Shown in pieces: positions 1 through 8,123 of a DNA stretch of 64,000 nt (position 1 is its first letter; each line of letters opens with the position of its first letter). Under the pieces are notes generated by a model. It saw only the letters and a list, made by a program, of their open reading frames with translations. It was not told the origin of the DNA and did no database searches. Origin of the DNA: Streptomyces sp. NBC_01288 (GTDB lineage Bacteria > Actinomycetota > Actinomycetes > Streptomycetales > Streptomycetaceae). The DNA is taken from positions 3,410,001 to 3,474,000 of the forward strand of contig NZ_CP108427.1 in NCBI RefSeq assembly GCF_035982055.1, written 5' to 3'. The position numbers and the translations under genes are program-made.

Positions 1-1296
1 CACATGGTTGTAATTGCTGGCCATGGAACGGCAGTACGCACCCGTGGCCGGTACGGCGATCAGGTCACCCGGTGCCAGATCCCCCGGCAGAAAGGCGTCC
101 TTGACCACGATGTCCCCGCTCTCGCAGTGCTTGCCGACGACCCGCGCGAGCATGGGCTCGGCGTCGGAGCGCCGGGACACGAGAGCGACGCTGTATTCGG
201 CGTCGTAGAGCGCCGTCCGAATGTTGTCGGACATGCCCCCGTCGACCGACACATACGTCCGCAGCCCGTCGAGGGGCTTGATGGTGCCGACCTCGTAGAG
301 CGTGAAGGCGGTCGGCCCGACGATGGCGCGCCCCGGCTCGACGGAGATCCGCGGGGTCCGCAGCTTCGCGGACTCGCACTCACGGGTGACGATCTCGGTG
401 AGCGCCTTGGCGATCTCGTGCGGCTCGCGGGGGTCGTCGTCGCTGGTGTAGGCGATGCCGAGCCCGCCCCCGAGGTCGATCTCGGGAAGCTCGACACCGT
501 GCTCGTCACGAACGGCCTTGAGTAGCCCGACAACCCGATGGGCCGCGACCTCGAACCCGGACATGTCGAAGATCTGCGACCCGATGTGACTGTGGATCCC
601 GATGACTTCGAGCCCGTCGAGCTGAAGAGCGCGCCGCACGGCTTCGGCGGCCTGGCCCCCGGCAAGCGGAATCCCGAACTTCTGGTCCTCGTGGGCGGTG
701 GCGATGAACTCGTGCGTGTGCGCTTCCACGCCCACGGTGATACGGATCTGCACGCGCTGCCGCTTGCCGAGGGACTGCGCGATATGAGCGACCCGCACGA
801 TCTCCTGGAAGGAGTCGAGCACGATCCGCCCGACACCGGCCTCGATGGCCCGCGTGATCTCGCCGACGGACTTGTTGTTGCCGTGGAAGGCGATGCGGTC
901 GGCGGGCATCCCGGCGGAGAGGGCGGTGGCGAGCTCCCCACCGGAACACACGTCGAGATTCAGCCCCTCCTCGTCCAACCACCGCACGACGGCACGGGAC
1001 AGGAACGCCTTGCCGGCGTAGAAGACGTCGGCGTCCTGCCCGAACGCGGTACGCCAGGCCCGGGCGCGCTCCCGGAAATCGGCCTCGTCGAGCACGTACG
1101 CCGGGGTGCCGTGCTGCTCGGCGAGCGTCTTCACGTCGATACCGCCGACGGTGACGACACCGTCCGCGTCACGACTCACGGTCTGCGCCCACACCTTGGG
1201 GTCGAGTTCGTTGAGGTCGGCGGCCGGGGCGGAGTAGTGCCCCTCGGGCAGAACGTCGGCGTGCCGGGGACCGGCGGGATGTGCGGAACGGCTCAT
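1..1296 (-). CDS. lysA: Diaminopimelate decarboxylase, 3' end outside window
   Basis: PLP-dependent decarboxylation of meso-diaminopimelate to L-lysine, the last step of lysine synthesis, cytosolic. Reading from the ATG at 1296 gives [20 protein letters not shown], then the alanine-racemase-fold barrel with the PLP lysine motif FYAGKAF, the HIGSQIF segment, the GGGLG phosphate-binding loop and EPGRAIV. The C-terminal beta domain begins with [10 protein letters not shown] and the frame is still open at base 1, so the gene is truncated only by the window edge. It lies 63 bp downstream of nrtL in the same orientation and is probably co-transcribed with it. Family assignment is secure. Confidence 0.97.
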   Translation of the reverse strand, partial: MSRSAHPAGPRHADVLPEGHYSAPAADLNELDPKVWAQTVSRDADGVVTVGGIDVKTLAEQHGTPAYVLDEADFRERARAWRTAFGQDADVFYAGKAFLSRAVVRWLDEEGLNLDVCSGGELATALSAGMPADRIAFHGNNKSVGEITRAIEAGVGRIVLDSFQEIVRVAHIAQSLGKRQRVQIRITVGVEAHTHEFIATAHEDQKFGIPLAGGQAAEAVRRALQLDGLEVIGIHSHIGSQIFDMSGFEVAAHRVVGLLKAVRDEHGVELPEIDLGGGLGIAYTSDDDPREPHEIAKALTEIVTRECESAKLRTPRISVEPGRAIVGPTAFTLYEVGTIKPLDGLRTYVSVDGGMSDNIRTALYDAEYSVALVSRRSDAEPMLARVVGKHCESGDIVVKDAFLPGDLAPGDLIAVPATGAYCRSMASNYNHV

Positions 1297-1359
1297 GTCG
1301 TCTTCTCTTCTGTCTCTTCCTGGCGCTCAGATCGTGCGGTGTCTTGTCGGTCGTGGCGC

Positions 1360-2688
1360 TCAGAGGTGTTCGGGGGCATCGATGCCGAGCAGGGACAGGC
1401 CACCGGCGAGCACCGCCCCGGCGGCTTCGGCGAGCGCGAGCCGGGCACGGTGGGCGGCCGAGGGTTTCTCGTCCCCGAGCGGCAACGTGCCGGCGAGCAG
1501 AGGAAGCGTCGCGTCGGCTACGGCGACCAGGTGACGGGCGAGCAGGTCCGGGGTGCGGTGGGCTGCCGCGCGGGTGAGGAGGCGGGGGTGGTCGGCGAGG
1601 TGGGTGAGGAGGGGGGTGGGGTCCGCGGGGGTGGGGGGGGCGGTGCCCTCTCGTACGTCGTGTCGTACGTCTTGTTGTGTGTCCTGTCGTACGTCGCCGG
1701 GTTCGGCGGTGAAGCCGAGGTCGGCGGCGTTACGGCTGACGGCCCGGGTGCGGGCGTAGGCGTAACGGACCCGGAAGAGAGGGTTGCTCTCCCGCTGCAC
1801 GAGATGGTCGGCGGTGAGACGGGGCCGGTCGTGGGCCGCGGGGTGAAGGAGGGCCCAGCGGGCGGCGTCACGGCCGAGGGAGAGGAGTTCCGCGGGGTCG
1901 GGGGCGGGCACGGGCCGTACGTTGACGTCGAGGGGGGCCGGTGCCGCCGGGGTGCCGTACGCGTCGACCCCTACACCGAGGACCGTCGTCCACTCGGGCT
2001 CGGGCCGGGCCTCGCAGCTGGTGCGGACGAGGGAGCCCTGCGAACGCAGGAGGCGGGCGACGACCTCCATGACGACGAGGGCGCGGGGGTCGTGAGGGGC
2101 GTGCAGTTGCACGAGGTACGGGATGGGGGTGTGTTGGCGGCTGAGGGGGTTCAGGCTGCCGGAGGCGGGCTGGCAGGTGGGCGCGTCCGGGCTGCCGGAG
2201 GCGGGCTGGCAGGTGGGCGCGTCCGGGCTGCCGGAGGCGGGCTGGCCGATGAGGGGATCCGGGCTGCCGACGGCGGGCTGGCCGGCGGGGGCGTCATGGC
2301 TGATGCCGGCCGCGGCCTTGTCGACGTACCCGTACCCGTACCCGTACCCGTACCCGTACCGCGGTCCGCGCCGCAGGATCTCCTCGACGAGGGCGGTGGA
2401 CGCCGTACTCCCGAGGCTGATGTTGAGGAACCCGGGCCCGGTGATCTCGACACCGCTGACGCCATGCGCACCGGCGAGATGCGGCCGCAGCAGCTCGGCG
2501 ACACGGCGGGGCGTCTCCCCCGCGGGCCGGGCGAGCTGGAGGGCGATGTTGGTGGCGTAGTCACCCCACCCGCCGGCCCCCGGCACGGTCACCGACACCT
2601 TCTCCGGTACGGCGACGTGCAGCTCCCCGTCCTCGACAGCACGACGCACCGCGCGCAGCACGGTACGGGAGAGCTCGACGGGGGTCAC
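1360..2688 (-). CDS. nrtL: ArgS-related anticodon-binding protein NrtL
   Basis: 442 residues. The N-terminus (about 1-110) resembles the arginyl-tRNA synthetase N-terminal additional domain (VTVPGAGGWGDYATNIALQL, GPGFLNISL). The C-terminal half (about 310-442) looks like an ArgS DALR anticodon-binding domain (LVQRESNPLFRVRYAYAR). The HIGH and KMSKS catalytic segments of a real synthetase are absent, so aminoacylation is not expected. It sits immediately upstream of lysA, the usual actinomycete arrangement. The middle is a low-complexity linker made of a Gly-Tyr run and four 12-residue repeats of the QPASGSPDAPTC type. Function is unknown; the name follows the actinomycete family. The start at 2688 gives the full N-terminal domain. 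Confidence 0.85.
   Translation of the reverse strand: MTPVELSRTVLRAVRRAVEDGELHVAVPEKVSVTVPGAGGWGDYATNIALQLARPAGETPRRVAELLRPHLAGAHGVSGVEITGPGFLNISLGSTASTALVEEILRRGPRYGYGYGYGYGYVDKAAAGISHDAPAGQPAVGSPDPLIGQPASGSPDAPTCQPASGSPDAPTCQPASGSLNPLSRQHTPIPYLVQLHAPHDPRALVVMEVVARLLRSQGSLVRTSCEARPEPEWTTVLGVGVDAYGTPAAPAPLDVNVRPVPAPDPAELLSLGRDAARWALLHPAAHDRPRLTADHLVQRESNPLFRVRYAYARTRAVSRNAADLGFTAEPGDVRQDTQQDVRHDVREGTAPPTPADPTPLLTHLADHPRLLTRAAAHRTPDLLARHLVAVADATLPLLAGTLPLGDEKPSAAHRARLALAEAAGAVLAGGLSLLGIDAPEHL
2154..2360. repeat. In-frame tandem repeats inside nrtL
   Basis: Four 36-bp units occupy 2154-2297 (the first two identical, the last two diverged), each encoding 12 residues. A separate run of five GTACCC hexamers plus a partial one occupies 2326-2360 and encodes alternating Gly-Tyr. 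Unit lengths are multiples of three, so copy-number change keeps the frame. Confidence 0.9.
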
Positions 2689-2906
2689 GGGACAAGCGTA
2701 TGGGAGGAGGGGGGTGGGTAGGCCAGCCGGTTTGTCTGGTGGTCCGGGATGTGGACATGACGGGCACGGGGCTGACGGGATGGAGCGGGCGCTGCATCCG
2801 CGGAGGCGGGTCTGTATATACGGGGAGCAAGTAATAGAGGGAGCAAGTGAGGGGACCTACAAGTAGTGGCGACAAGTGGCGAGCCGTAGGCAGTCTCGTC
2901 TCGCCC

Positions 2907-3407
2907 TCAGCCGCCGCTACGCCCGCCCCGCCCAGCCCGCTCACCCTCACCGGCGCCGGCACCGAAGGCACCACCGAGGGAGAGACCGTCAGCCGGATCA
3001 TGCGGGCCCCGCGGGTCCCGCGGCTCACGTCGCCCCCGCTCGATCAACTGCCGTACCAGAGCGATGAGTTCGGCAGGTTCGAAGGGCTTGGCGAGAAACG
3101 CGTCGACGCCGACATCGAGCCCGCTGTCGACCTCGTACTGGGTACAGGCGCTGACGATGGCGAGGGGCAGATCACGGGTCCGGGGATCGCTACGCAGCCG
3201 AGCGGCGGTACGCAGCCCGTCCAGCCGAGGCATGACCACGTCCAGGGTCACGACATCGGGCCGCACTTGATGAATCACGTCCAGACACTCGGCACCATCG
3301 GCCGCGGTCACGACCTCGAAACCCTCCAGCTCGAGATTGACCCTGATCAACTGCCGGATGACCTTGTTGTCGTCCACAACAAGCACCCGACCCGACGCGC
3401 CTGGCAC
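2907..3407 (-). CDS. Receiver-only response regulator
   Basis: 166 residues from a GTG at 3407 preceded by GGAG; the frame is open another 34 codons upstream, but that part is Arg/Gly/Trp-rich and lacks a good ribosome site. A CheY-like receiver fills residues 6-125: acidic pair in LVVDD, phospho-acceptor in VTLDVVMPRLDG, the Ser/Thr position in AIVSAC and the conserved Lys in FLAKPF. The remainder is a Gly/Arg-rich tail with no DNA-binding domain. No histidine kinase is adjacent. It likely acts through protein contacts or as a phosphate sink. It is divergent from the tRNA-Arg gene. Confidence 0.9.
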   Translation of the reverse strand: MPGASGRVLVVDDNKVIRQLIRVNLELEGFEVVTAADGAECLDVIHQVRPDVVTLDVVMPRLDGLRTAARLRSDPRTRDLPLAIVSACTQYEVDSGLDVGVDAFLAKPFEPAELIALVRQLIERGRREPRDPRGPHDPADGLSLGGAFGAGAGEGERAGRGGRSGG

Positions 3408-3584
3408 AACTCCGAGAGTAGGTCCGGACCGGCCACCGCGTCCGGGTTTTCCCCACTTCCACCCCCTGCGAGCGACCCACCACCCCTCACTGCCCACCTC
3501 CCTGACCACCGAGAAACCTGTTCATGAACACCGGTAGGGAGCTGGTAGGGTTCTACCCGTCGCCGCGATCACCGCGACGGACAC

Positions 3585-3656
3585 GCCCCCGTAGCTCAGG
3601 GGATAGAGCAACGGCCTCCGGAGCCGTGTGCGCAGGTTCGAATCCTGCCGGGGGCA
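3585..3656 (+). tRNA. tRNA-Arg (anticodon CCG)
   Basis: Cloverleaf read by eye: acceptor GCCCCCG pairs with CGGGGGC, D stem GCTC/GAGC, anticodon stem ACGGC/GCCGT with loop CTCCGGA (anticodon CCG), T arm GCAGG-TTCGAAT-CCTGC, discriminator A. CCA is not encoded. The gene is intact although AICE-1 is integrated at its 3' part, because the element restores the 3' half. Confidence 0.97.
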
Positions 3657-3658
3657 CC
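3616..3658 (+). repeat. attL core of AICE-1
   Basis: 43 bp identical to 18809-18851, running from the tRNA anticodon loop through the acceptor end. This is the expected footprint of a tyrosine integrase using a tRNA 3' half. Confidence 0.93.
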
Positions 3659-3674
3659 CCTTATAAGGTGCCCA

Positions 3675-3714
3675 AAGACCCCGCGATCAGCGCTTTAGCT
3701 GAAGACGGGGTCTT
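3675..3714 (+). terminator. Rho-independent-type hairpin after tRNA-Arg
   Basis: Stem AAGACCCCG (3675-3683) pairs with CGGGGTCTT (3706-3714). A second small hairpin, GGGCACC/GGTGCCC (3652-3658/3667-3673), overlaps the tRNA 3' end. The same pair of structures follows attR. Confidence 0.75.
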
Positions 3715-3858
3715 CGCGTGTGTGCAGGCGGATGCCGCTGAAAGCAGCCGTTTGTCAGTGATCACGTAATGACGACGTAATGATCTTGAGGGCTTCGTTG
3801 CAGGTCAGCAGTGCCACCTCACGGAACCTTCGCTCGCATCAAGCTGGACGCCACGAGA

Positions 3859-4110
3859 TCACTCGTCCTTGCTCGCCATACCAACGGCGACCAACGCACC
3901 GACAGCAGCGATCACAACCGCACCAATCAGGTAGGGAGGGGCGGCATTCCGGCACCCGGGCCACCGGTGGAAGGCCGCAGAAATCGCCGTCCCACATGAG
4001 TATGTGGCTCCATCTACATCGCTAGTGAAACTGACCGGCAGTAGCGCGACAATAACGGCAGCAGCGCCAGCGACTACGGCGACGAACTTGGCGCGAGCAC
4101 GAGGGGGCAC
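3859..4110 (-). CDS. Small two-helix membrane protein
   Basis: 83 residues with two hydrophobic segments (about 8-28 and 60-78) separated by a polar loop containing two cysteines (YSCG, PGC). GTG start preceded by a GAGAGGA sequence. It lies between attL and int in AICE-1. No family recognised; it could be a superinfection or cargo protein. Coding status rests on length, topology and position only. Confidence 0.5.
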   Translation of the reverse strand: MPPRARAKFVAVVAGAAAVIVALLPVSFTSDVDGATYSCGTAISAAFHRWPGCRNAAPPYLIGAVVIAAVGALVAVGMASKDE

Positions 4111-4282
4111 CAGCGTCCTCTCAGAGTGAACCCAAAGCCGCCAACTCGGACGGCCAGAGTGATCGTAGGGCTCCAGTCAGTAGTCCAGAGTCGCCTTCGT
4201 GATTCCCGCAACGCGACTCCCTGAGCACGACGCGAGCCCCGAATCTTTCCAGGGCTCGCGCCCGCTGGTCCTGCGGACCGTT

Positions 4283-5671
4283 TCACTCTTTGGGCTTGTC
4301 CTCCTCCCCCAGCCCCTTCAGAATCCGGTCGTTCATCTCCTGCTCCTGTCCGTCGATGCACTTGGCATAGATCTTCAGAAGGACGTCGACCGAGTGACCG
4401 GCACGGGCCGCCACCTCGGGAGCAGGGACACCGGAGTTGAGCCACTGGGAGACGCCCGCGTGACGGAGGTCGTACGGCCGGAAGGCCAGGACCGATGACA
4501 CCTGATGCGGTATGAGCGCCAGTTCCCGAGCCTGTTTCCACGCTCGTGAGTACGACGAGGCCGCGATCACGTTGCCCCGCTCGCTGGAGAACAGCCGGCC
4601 GTCCTTCGCCGTACCGAACTCCTTCAGGTGCTCGCGGAGCAGTCGCACCAGCGGAGGCGGAATCGGCACGATGCGCACTTCACCGCTGGCCCGTTGCTTC
4701 AGGCCGCGTCGATCGTGGGCTTCCCCGGAGTCCGTCCACGCCTTCCCGGCCGTGGGACGGGTCTCCGCCAGCTCAATCCGCCCCCAGCCGGACGACGGAA
4801 GTGTGCAGTCGGAGCGGCGGAGTCCCAGCGCCTCGCCTGGCCGCATGGCCGCGTAGTACAGGCACCCGAAGAACGCTTTCAGCCGTCGGCCGCTCGCACG
4901 CTCATAGCCACCAACGTAGGTGAGGGCGGTCAGCAGTTCGCGAGCCTGCAGAGGATTGACCACCACTCGACGGTCAACCTCCTGCACCGCACGCTTGCCT
5001 CGCTTACGCCGCACTCGGCTCAGCGGGTTGGACTGCAAGTGCTCCAACTCCACTGCGTATTCAAGTGAGTTGAAGACCACCGCCCTGCGTCGGCGGTACG
5101 TCTGTGTCGCCGCAGGTTTGCCGTCCATCCTCCGGCCCAACCCGTCGATCAGCTCATGCACTCGCGCGATCTCCTGCAACTCACCCACGGGGAGCGAGGC
5201 CTTCTCGATCCACCGCACGGCCGCCGCGATCTCTTCCGGCCGCTCTCGTTCCCTGCGGGAGACTGGCAGGACGTACGAGCGCAGTGCCCTCCGCAGCATC
5301 TCGGGACCGGGCCGCCCCCTCCCCGGCTTGACGAGGAGAGGAACGGCCGTCGCCAGGGCATCGGTCATGCTGTCCCGTTGCTTCGCCGACGCCTCCGCCC
5401 AGCGCGCTGCCACGTACTTCACTGCCAGGTCGAGGAACGACAACGCCGCTTTCCCACCGCGGAGCGAGTCAGGCAGACCGGTCACTGTGTCGAACGGTTC
5501 GCCCTTGTCGGCGGCTCGAAGCAGCTTGGCCCGAAAGCGGTCAGCGAGCGCCTTCGTCTTGTGCGACTCGTGGAACGGCTCGCCATCCACGGACCAGCGG
5601 ACGAGGTACGTCGGCTTCTTCGCGGAGCGGTTGATACTCAACTTCCAGATGACGACCTTGTACGACTTCAC
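4283..5671 (-). CDS. int: Tyrosine site-specific integrase (AICE-1)
   Basis: 462-residue tyrosine recombinase that would integrate and excise the element at tRNA-Arg. Catalytic residues visible: Arg277 in AMRPGEALGL, box II YDLRH (Tyr400 to Arg403), His426 in RAGHS and nucleophile Tyr435 in LLKIYAKC. The N-terminal half carries the usual arm-binding and core-binding regions. Its start overlaps the end of xis (ATGA-type overlap, 5668-5671), so xis and int are translationally coupled. The gene ends about 620 bp from attL, as in pSAM2-like elements. Confidence 0.95.
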   Translation of the reverse strand: MKSYKVVIWKLSINRSAKKPTYLVRWSVDGEPFHESHKTKALADRFRAKLLRAADKGEPFDTVTGLPDSLRGGKAALSFLDLAVKYVAARWAEASAKQRDSMTDALATAVPLLVKPGRGRPGPEMLRRALRSYVLPVSRRERERPEEIAAAVRWIEKASLPVGELQEIARVHELIDGLGRRMDGKPAATQTYRRRRAVVFNSLEYAVELEHLQSNPLSRVRRKRGKRAVQEVDRRVVVNPLQARELLTALTYVGGYERASGRRLKAFFGCLYYAAMRPGEALGLRRSDCTLPSSGWGRIELAETRPTAGKAWTDSGEAHDRRGLKQRASGEVRIVPIPPPLVRLLREHLKEFGTAKDGRLFSSERGNVIAASSYSRAWKQARELALIPHQVSSVLAFRPYDLRHAGVSQWLNSGVPAPEVAARAGHSVDVLLKIYAKCIDGQEQEMNDRILKGLGEEDKPKE

Positions 5672-5871
5672 GACGCGGCCCCCTCCGCACGCTCCGCCAA
5701 CCAGTCGTTGAGGACGTCGCGGCGGACCCTCAACTCCCCGTTGGGTAAACGGATACAGGCCGGCGCGAGGCGCAGTTCCCGCCAGCGATAGAAGGTGCGC
5801 CGGGAGATCCCGCCCAGCTCTTCGAGCACCTGCCGCACGGTGAGCAGTTCGGCCGTCTTCTCACGCGCCAT
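5668..5871 (-). CDS. xis: Excisionase, helix-turn-helix (AICE-1)
   Basis: 67 residues: MAREKTAELLTVRQVLEELG followed by a MerR/excisionase-type winged helix (SRRTFYRWRE..., then an NGELRV wing and VLNDWL). Binds the attachment region and biases the integrase toward excision. The frame extends upstream, but the ATG at 5871 lies only 11 nt inside the end of rep and fits the standard rep-xis-int overlap pattern. Confidence 0.9.
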   Translation of the reverse strand: MAREKTAELLTVRQVLEELGGISRRTFYRWRELRLAPACIRLPNGELRVRRDVLNDWLAERAEGAAS

Positions 5872-7222
5872 GAGGACCACCGACCTCCCGTACGGAGGCC
5901 GCCAGGAGGGCCGCCTCCGGCGAGTAACCACGGCCGGCGTAGCGCCACTGCCCGACGGTGACGGTTGTCCGCCCGCTGATACCGAGGGCGGTCCGCTGCT
6001 CCTCCGCACGGTGTTCTGCACGCGCATCACGGAGTGCGGTCAGAGTCGTCGAGTAGCGCCGTGACTTGGTGGAGAAGTGGCCGCCGTAGCCGAGCATGTG
6101 GGCCCAACGGCGCAGCCCCAGAGGCTCGAAGGGAGGCAGACCGCCGAGCCACCAGCACGTACTGATCATGCGGAGGACGTGAGCCCGTACCGGCAACATG
6201 ACCAGTTCCCGCGCCTGGTGAATCCGACCGTCGACCGCACCAGCGGACTCGGCACCCTTCGTGGCGTACTTCGCGATGTAGCCCGCAACAGCCGCGGAGG
6301 TCAGCCGCTCCCCCGCTCCGAACGCCGCGATAGGCCGCACGTCGACCTGTTCGCCGAACCGCAGCACGCGAGTGCCGACGACATCCACGCCAGGAGCGAT
6401 GAGCCGCACGCGACCGACGACCGCCTGTATCGCGTCCATCAGCAGAGCCGTTGTGGCCCAACCGGGCGGAGCCGAGGCCGGTCCATCCGGTCCGTCGAGG
6501 CGGACCACGACATGGAAGTGGACCAGGCCCCGCCGCTGGTACTCGGCCACCTTCGCGTACGACAACCGGGCCACGTCTCCGAGTTCGGTACGGGACAGCC
6601 CAGCCCGCCGCGCGACCTCGCGACGCAGCTCCAGTGCGAACCGGTGCCACAACTGACCGGCACACGCCTGCCAGAGGACAACCCCGGCATAGTCGTAGCA
6701 GCGCGGGCACAGAGGCTCACCGAGACGGGGCTCACCCTCTGCGTGTCGCTCATGGCATCCGACGAGCGAGCCATGCGGGCAGCACTCCCCCGCCTTCCGG
6801 GGACGGCACGCCCGTACATGCCCCGCACGCTCACGACGGGTATGAACCGGCCCGAAGCCCGGAGCGGTGAGTGTGGCGAACACCCGAGGGTGCCCGGTCA
6901 CCGCCTCCGTGACGTTCTTGCCGCCGACCAGTCCAGCCCGGATCAGTTGATAGGTGTCGGCTCGGTAGAGGCGGGAGCAGGACGGGCAGACCGATGCACG
7001 CCGGTTGCCGCATGCGGTCAGGAGCCGACCGCCGTAGACGTCCGACGCGTACGAGAACAGGGCCTCGCCCGTGGTCGTGTCGACGACGGTTGCACCGCCG
7101 ACCAGGTGGATCGGGTTGGTGCAGCCGGCGAGGCTGACGATGTTGCGCCGCCAGGCTGCGAACTCCGGCTCTACTGCTCTGGTGAGCAGGGCAGCAACGT
7201 TCTTCGGCAGGGGTGCCGTCAT
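5861..7222 (-). CDS. rep: Replication initiator, HUH type (RepSA-like)
   Basis: 453 residues from ATG 7222. Likely nicks the element's double-strand origin and starts rolling-circle replication after excision. Visible motifs: paired cysteines near 79-82 (CPSC) and at 143-173, a FATLTAPGFGPVH block near 115, the metal-binding HFH at 235-237 and YIAKYATKG at 315-323 holding the candidate catalytic tyrosine. The architecture matches AICE initiators of the RepSA class. The 40 upstream codons in the open frame are Arg-rich and would overlap the preceding gene, so the internal ATG with its 4-nt overlap (7219-7222) is preferred. Confidence 0.9.
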   Translation of the reverse strand: MTAPLPKNVAALLTRAVEPEFAAWRRNIVSLAGCTNPIHLVGGATVVDTTTGEALFSYASDVYGGRLLTACGNRRASVCPSCSRLYRADTYQLIRAGLVGGKNVTEAVTGHPRVFATLTAPGFGPVHTRRERAGHVRACRPRKAGECCPHGSLVGCHERHAEGEPRLGEPLCPRCYDYAGVVLWQACAGQLWHRFALELRREVARRAGLSRTELGDVARLSYAKVAEYQRRGLVHFHVVVRLDGPDGPASAPPGWATTALLMDAIQAVVGRVRLIAPGVDVVGTRVLRFGEQVDVRPIAAFGAGERLTSAAVAGYIAKYATKGAESAGAVDGRIHQARELVMLPVRAHVLRMISTCWWLGGLPPFEPLGLRRWAHMLGYGGHFSTKSRRYSTTLTALRDARAEHRAEEQRTALGISGRTTVTVGQWRYAGRGYSPEAALLAASVREVGGPHGA

Positions 7223-7476
7223 TGCCGACCACCGCCTCCGAACGCCTGCCCCATCACGGCGGCGATTGCTTCCGTACGAGTCTTGGCGCTGAACCGGAGT
7301 GTCGGGTCCGTGAGCCAGAGTGCAGCGGCGTGTGCCGGGCACAGATGCCGCTCGAAGCCGTCGAGCCCGACGAGGACGATCTGTTCCCGTCCGTCGCAGG
7401 TCGACACCTCAGAGTCGACGACCCTCAATTCGCACTCGGGCAGAGGGGATTTGCGCGATCGATGCGCGGTGGACAA
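7219..7476 (-). CDS. Small AICE protein with CxxH-type motif
   Basis: 85 residues from a TTG at 7476, chosen because GAAAGGAG lies about 10 nt upstream; the frame is open to 7584. Core: ELRVVDSEVSTCDGREQIVL then HLCPAHAAALW. Ends in an ATGA overlap with rep, so the two are probably co-translated. Function unknown; equivalents sit beside rep in other Streptomyces AICEs. Confidence 0.65.
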   Translation of the reverse strand: MSTAHRSRKSPLPECELRVVDSEVSTCDGREQIVLVGLDGFERHLCPAHAAALWLTDPTLRFSAKTRTEAIAAVMGQAFGGGGRQ

Positions 7477-7580
7477 AGTGTGAGTACTCCTTTCACTGCT
7501 CACGTGGCGGATGGAGTGGGTTCCTGACGGGGTCGGGTTTGGCGACTTCGCGCCCCGTCGGGAGCCCGTCATACGGGCGA

Positions 7581-7871
7581 TCACTGCTGTTCCTTGGGCG
7601 GGATCGCGACGACGCTGTACGCGATCGGTCCGAAGGCGCGACGTGCGTCGTAGTAGCCCTCGCCGAGGTCTTCCACAGGGACGTCGAGCGGAGCGGCGAC
7701 GTGTTCCGCGCCCTCCCTGCGTGCGGTGGAGTCAGCCGCGTCGACGAAGACGCCGAACGATGCGTTGCGCGGTACGAGGACACTGGGGTTCGCGGTGAGG
7801 AAGTCCGCCAGCTCGCGCAGGCCGGCGATGAACGCAGCCCTGTCACCGGAGCGGATTTCGTACGTGGACAT
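7581..7871 (-). CDS. Hypothetical AICE protein
   Basis: 96 residues, MSTYEIRSGDRAAFIAGLRE..., ending in VVAIPPKEQQ. No membrane segment. Predicted mixed alpha/beta with a helical N-terminus. Leftward in the transfer/replication block between a small membrane protein and rep. No family recognised; the ATG at 7871 has AGAGAGG upstream. Confidence 0.7.
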   Translation of the reverse strand: MSTYEIRSGDRAAFIAGLRELADFLTANPSVLVPRNASFGVFVDAADSTARREGAEHVAAPLDVPVEDLGEGYYDARRAFGPIAYSVVAIPPKEQQ

Positions 7872-7915
7872 GGCTCGCCCACCTCTCTGTTGTTCGGAGA
7901 TCAGGTGAGGTCGCT

Positions 7916-8110
7916 TCAGAAGCGGAGTTGGCCGAGGAAGCCGCTGACCGCGACGAGGACCGCCTGAACCACCGGCGCGGCCACGGTCTTTGCCACCAGG
8001 AAGCCGAAGGTCCCGCAGAGCAACGTGTCCGCCCAGCGCAGGTAGCGGATGCGCAGCAGGAACCAGATGAACAGGCCGAGCAGCAGTACGGCCGACATGG
8101 ACACCAGCAC
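7916..8110 (-). CDS. Small transfer-region membrane protein (Spd-like)
   Basis: 64 residues from GTG 8110 (strong GGGGG site 5 nt upstream; ATG at 8098 is the alternative). Two hydrophobic helices: MSAVLLLGLFIWFLL and a second from TLLCGTFGFLVA to VLVAVSGFL. Position directly downstream of traB, with 13 nt between, is where intramycelial spread (spd) genes sit in AICEs. Role as a spread protein is inferred from position and topology. Confidence 0.65.
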   Translation of the reverse strand: MLVSMSAVLLLGLFIWFLLRIRYLRWADTLLCGTFGFLVAKTVAAPVVQAVLVAVSGFLGQLRF

Positions 8111-8123
8111 GACAGCCCCCCTC

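Noticed and set aside
538..2721. 727-codon plus-strand open frame
   Set aside because: It is the antisense of lysA and nrtL; both minus-strand genes have clear family motifs.
3524..3769. 81-codon open frame over tRNA-Arg
   Set aside because: It runs through the tRNA and terminator; no independent coding evidence.
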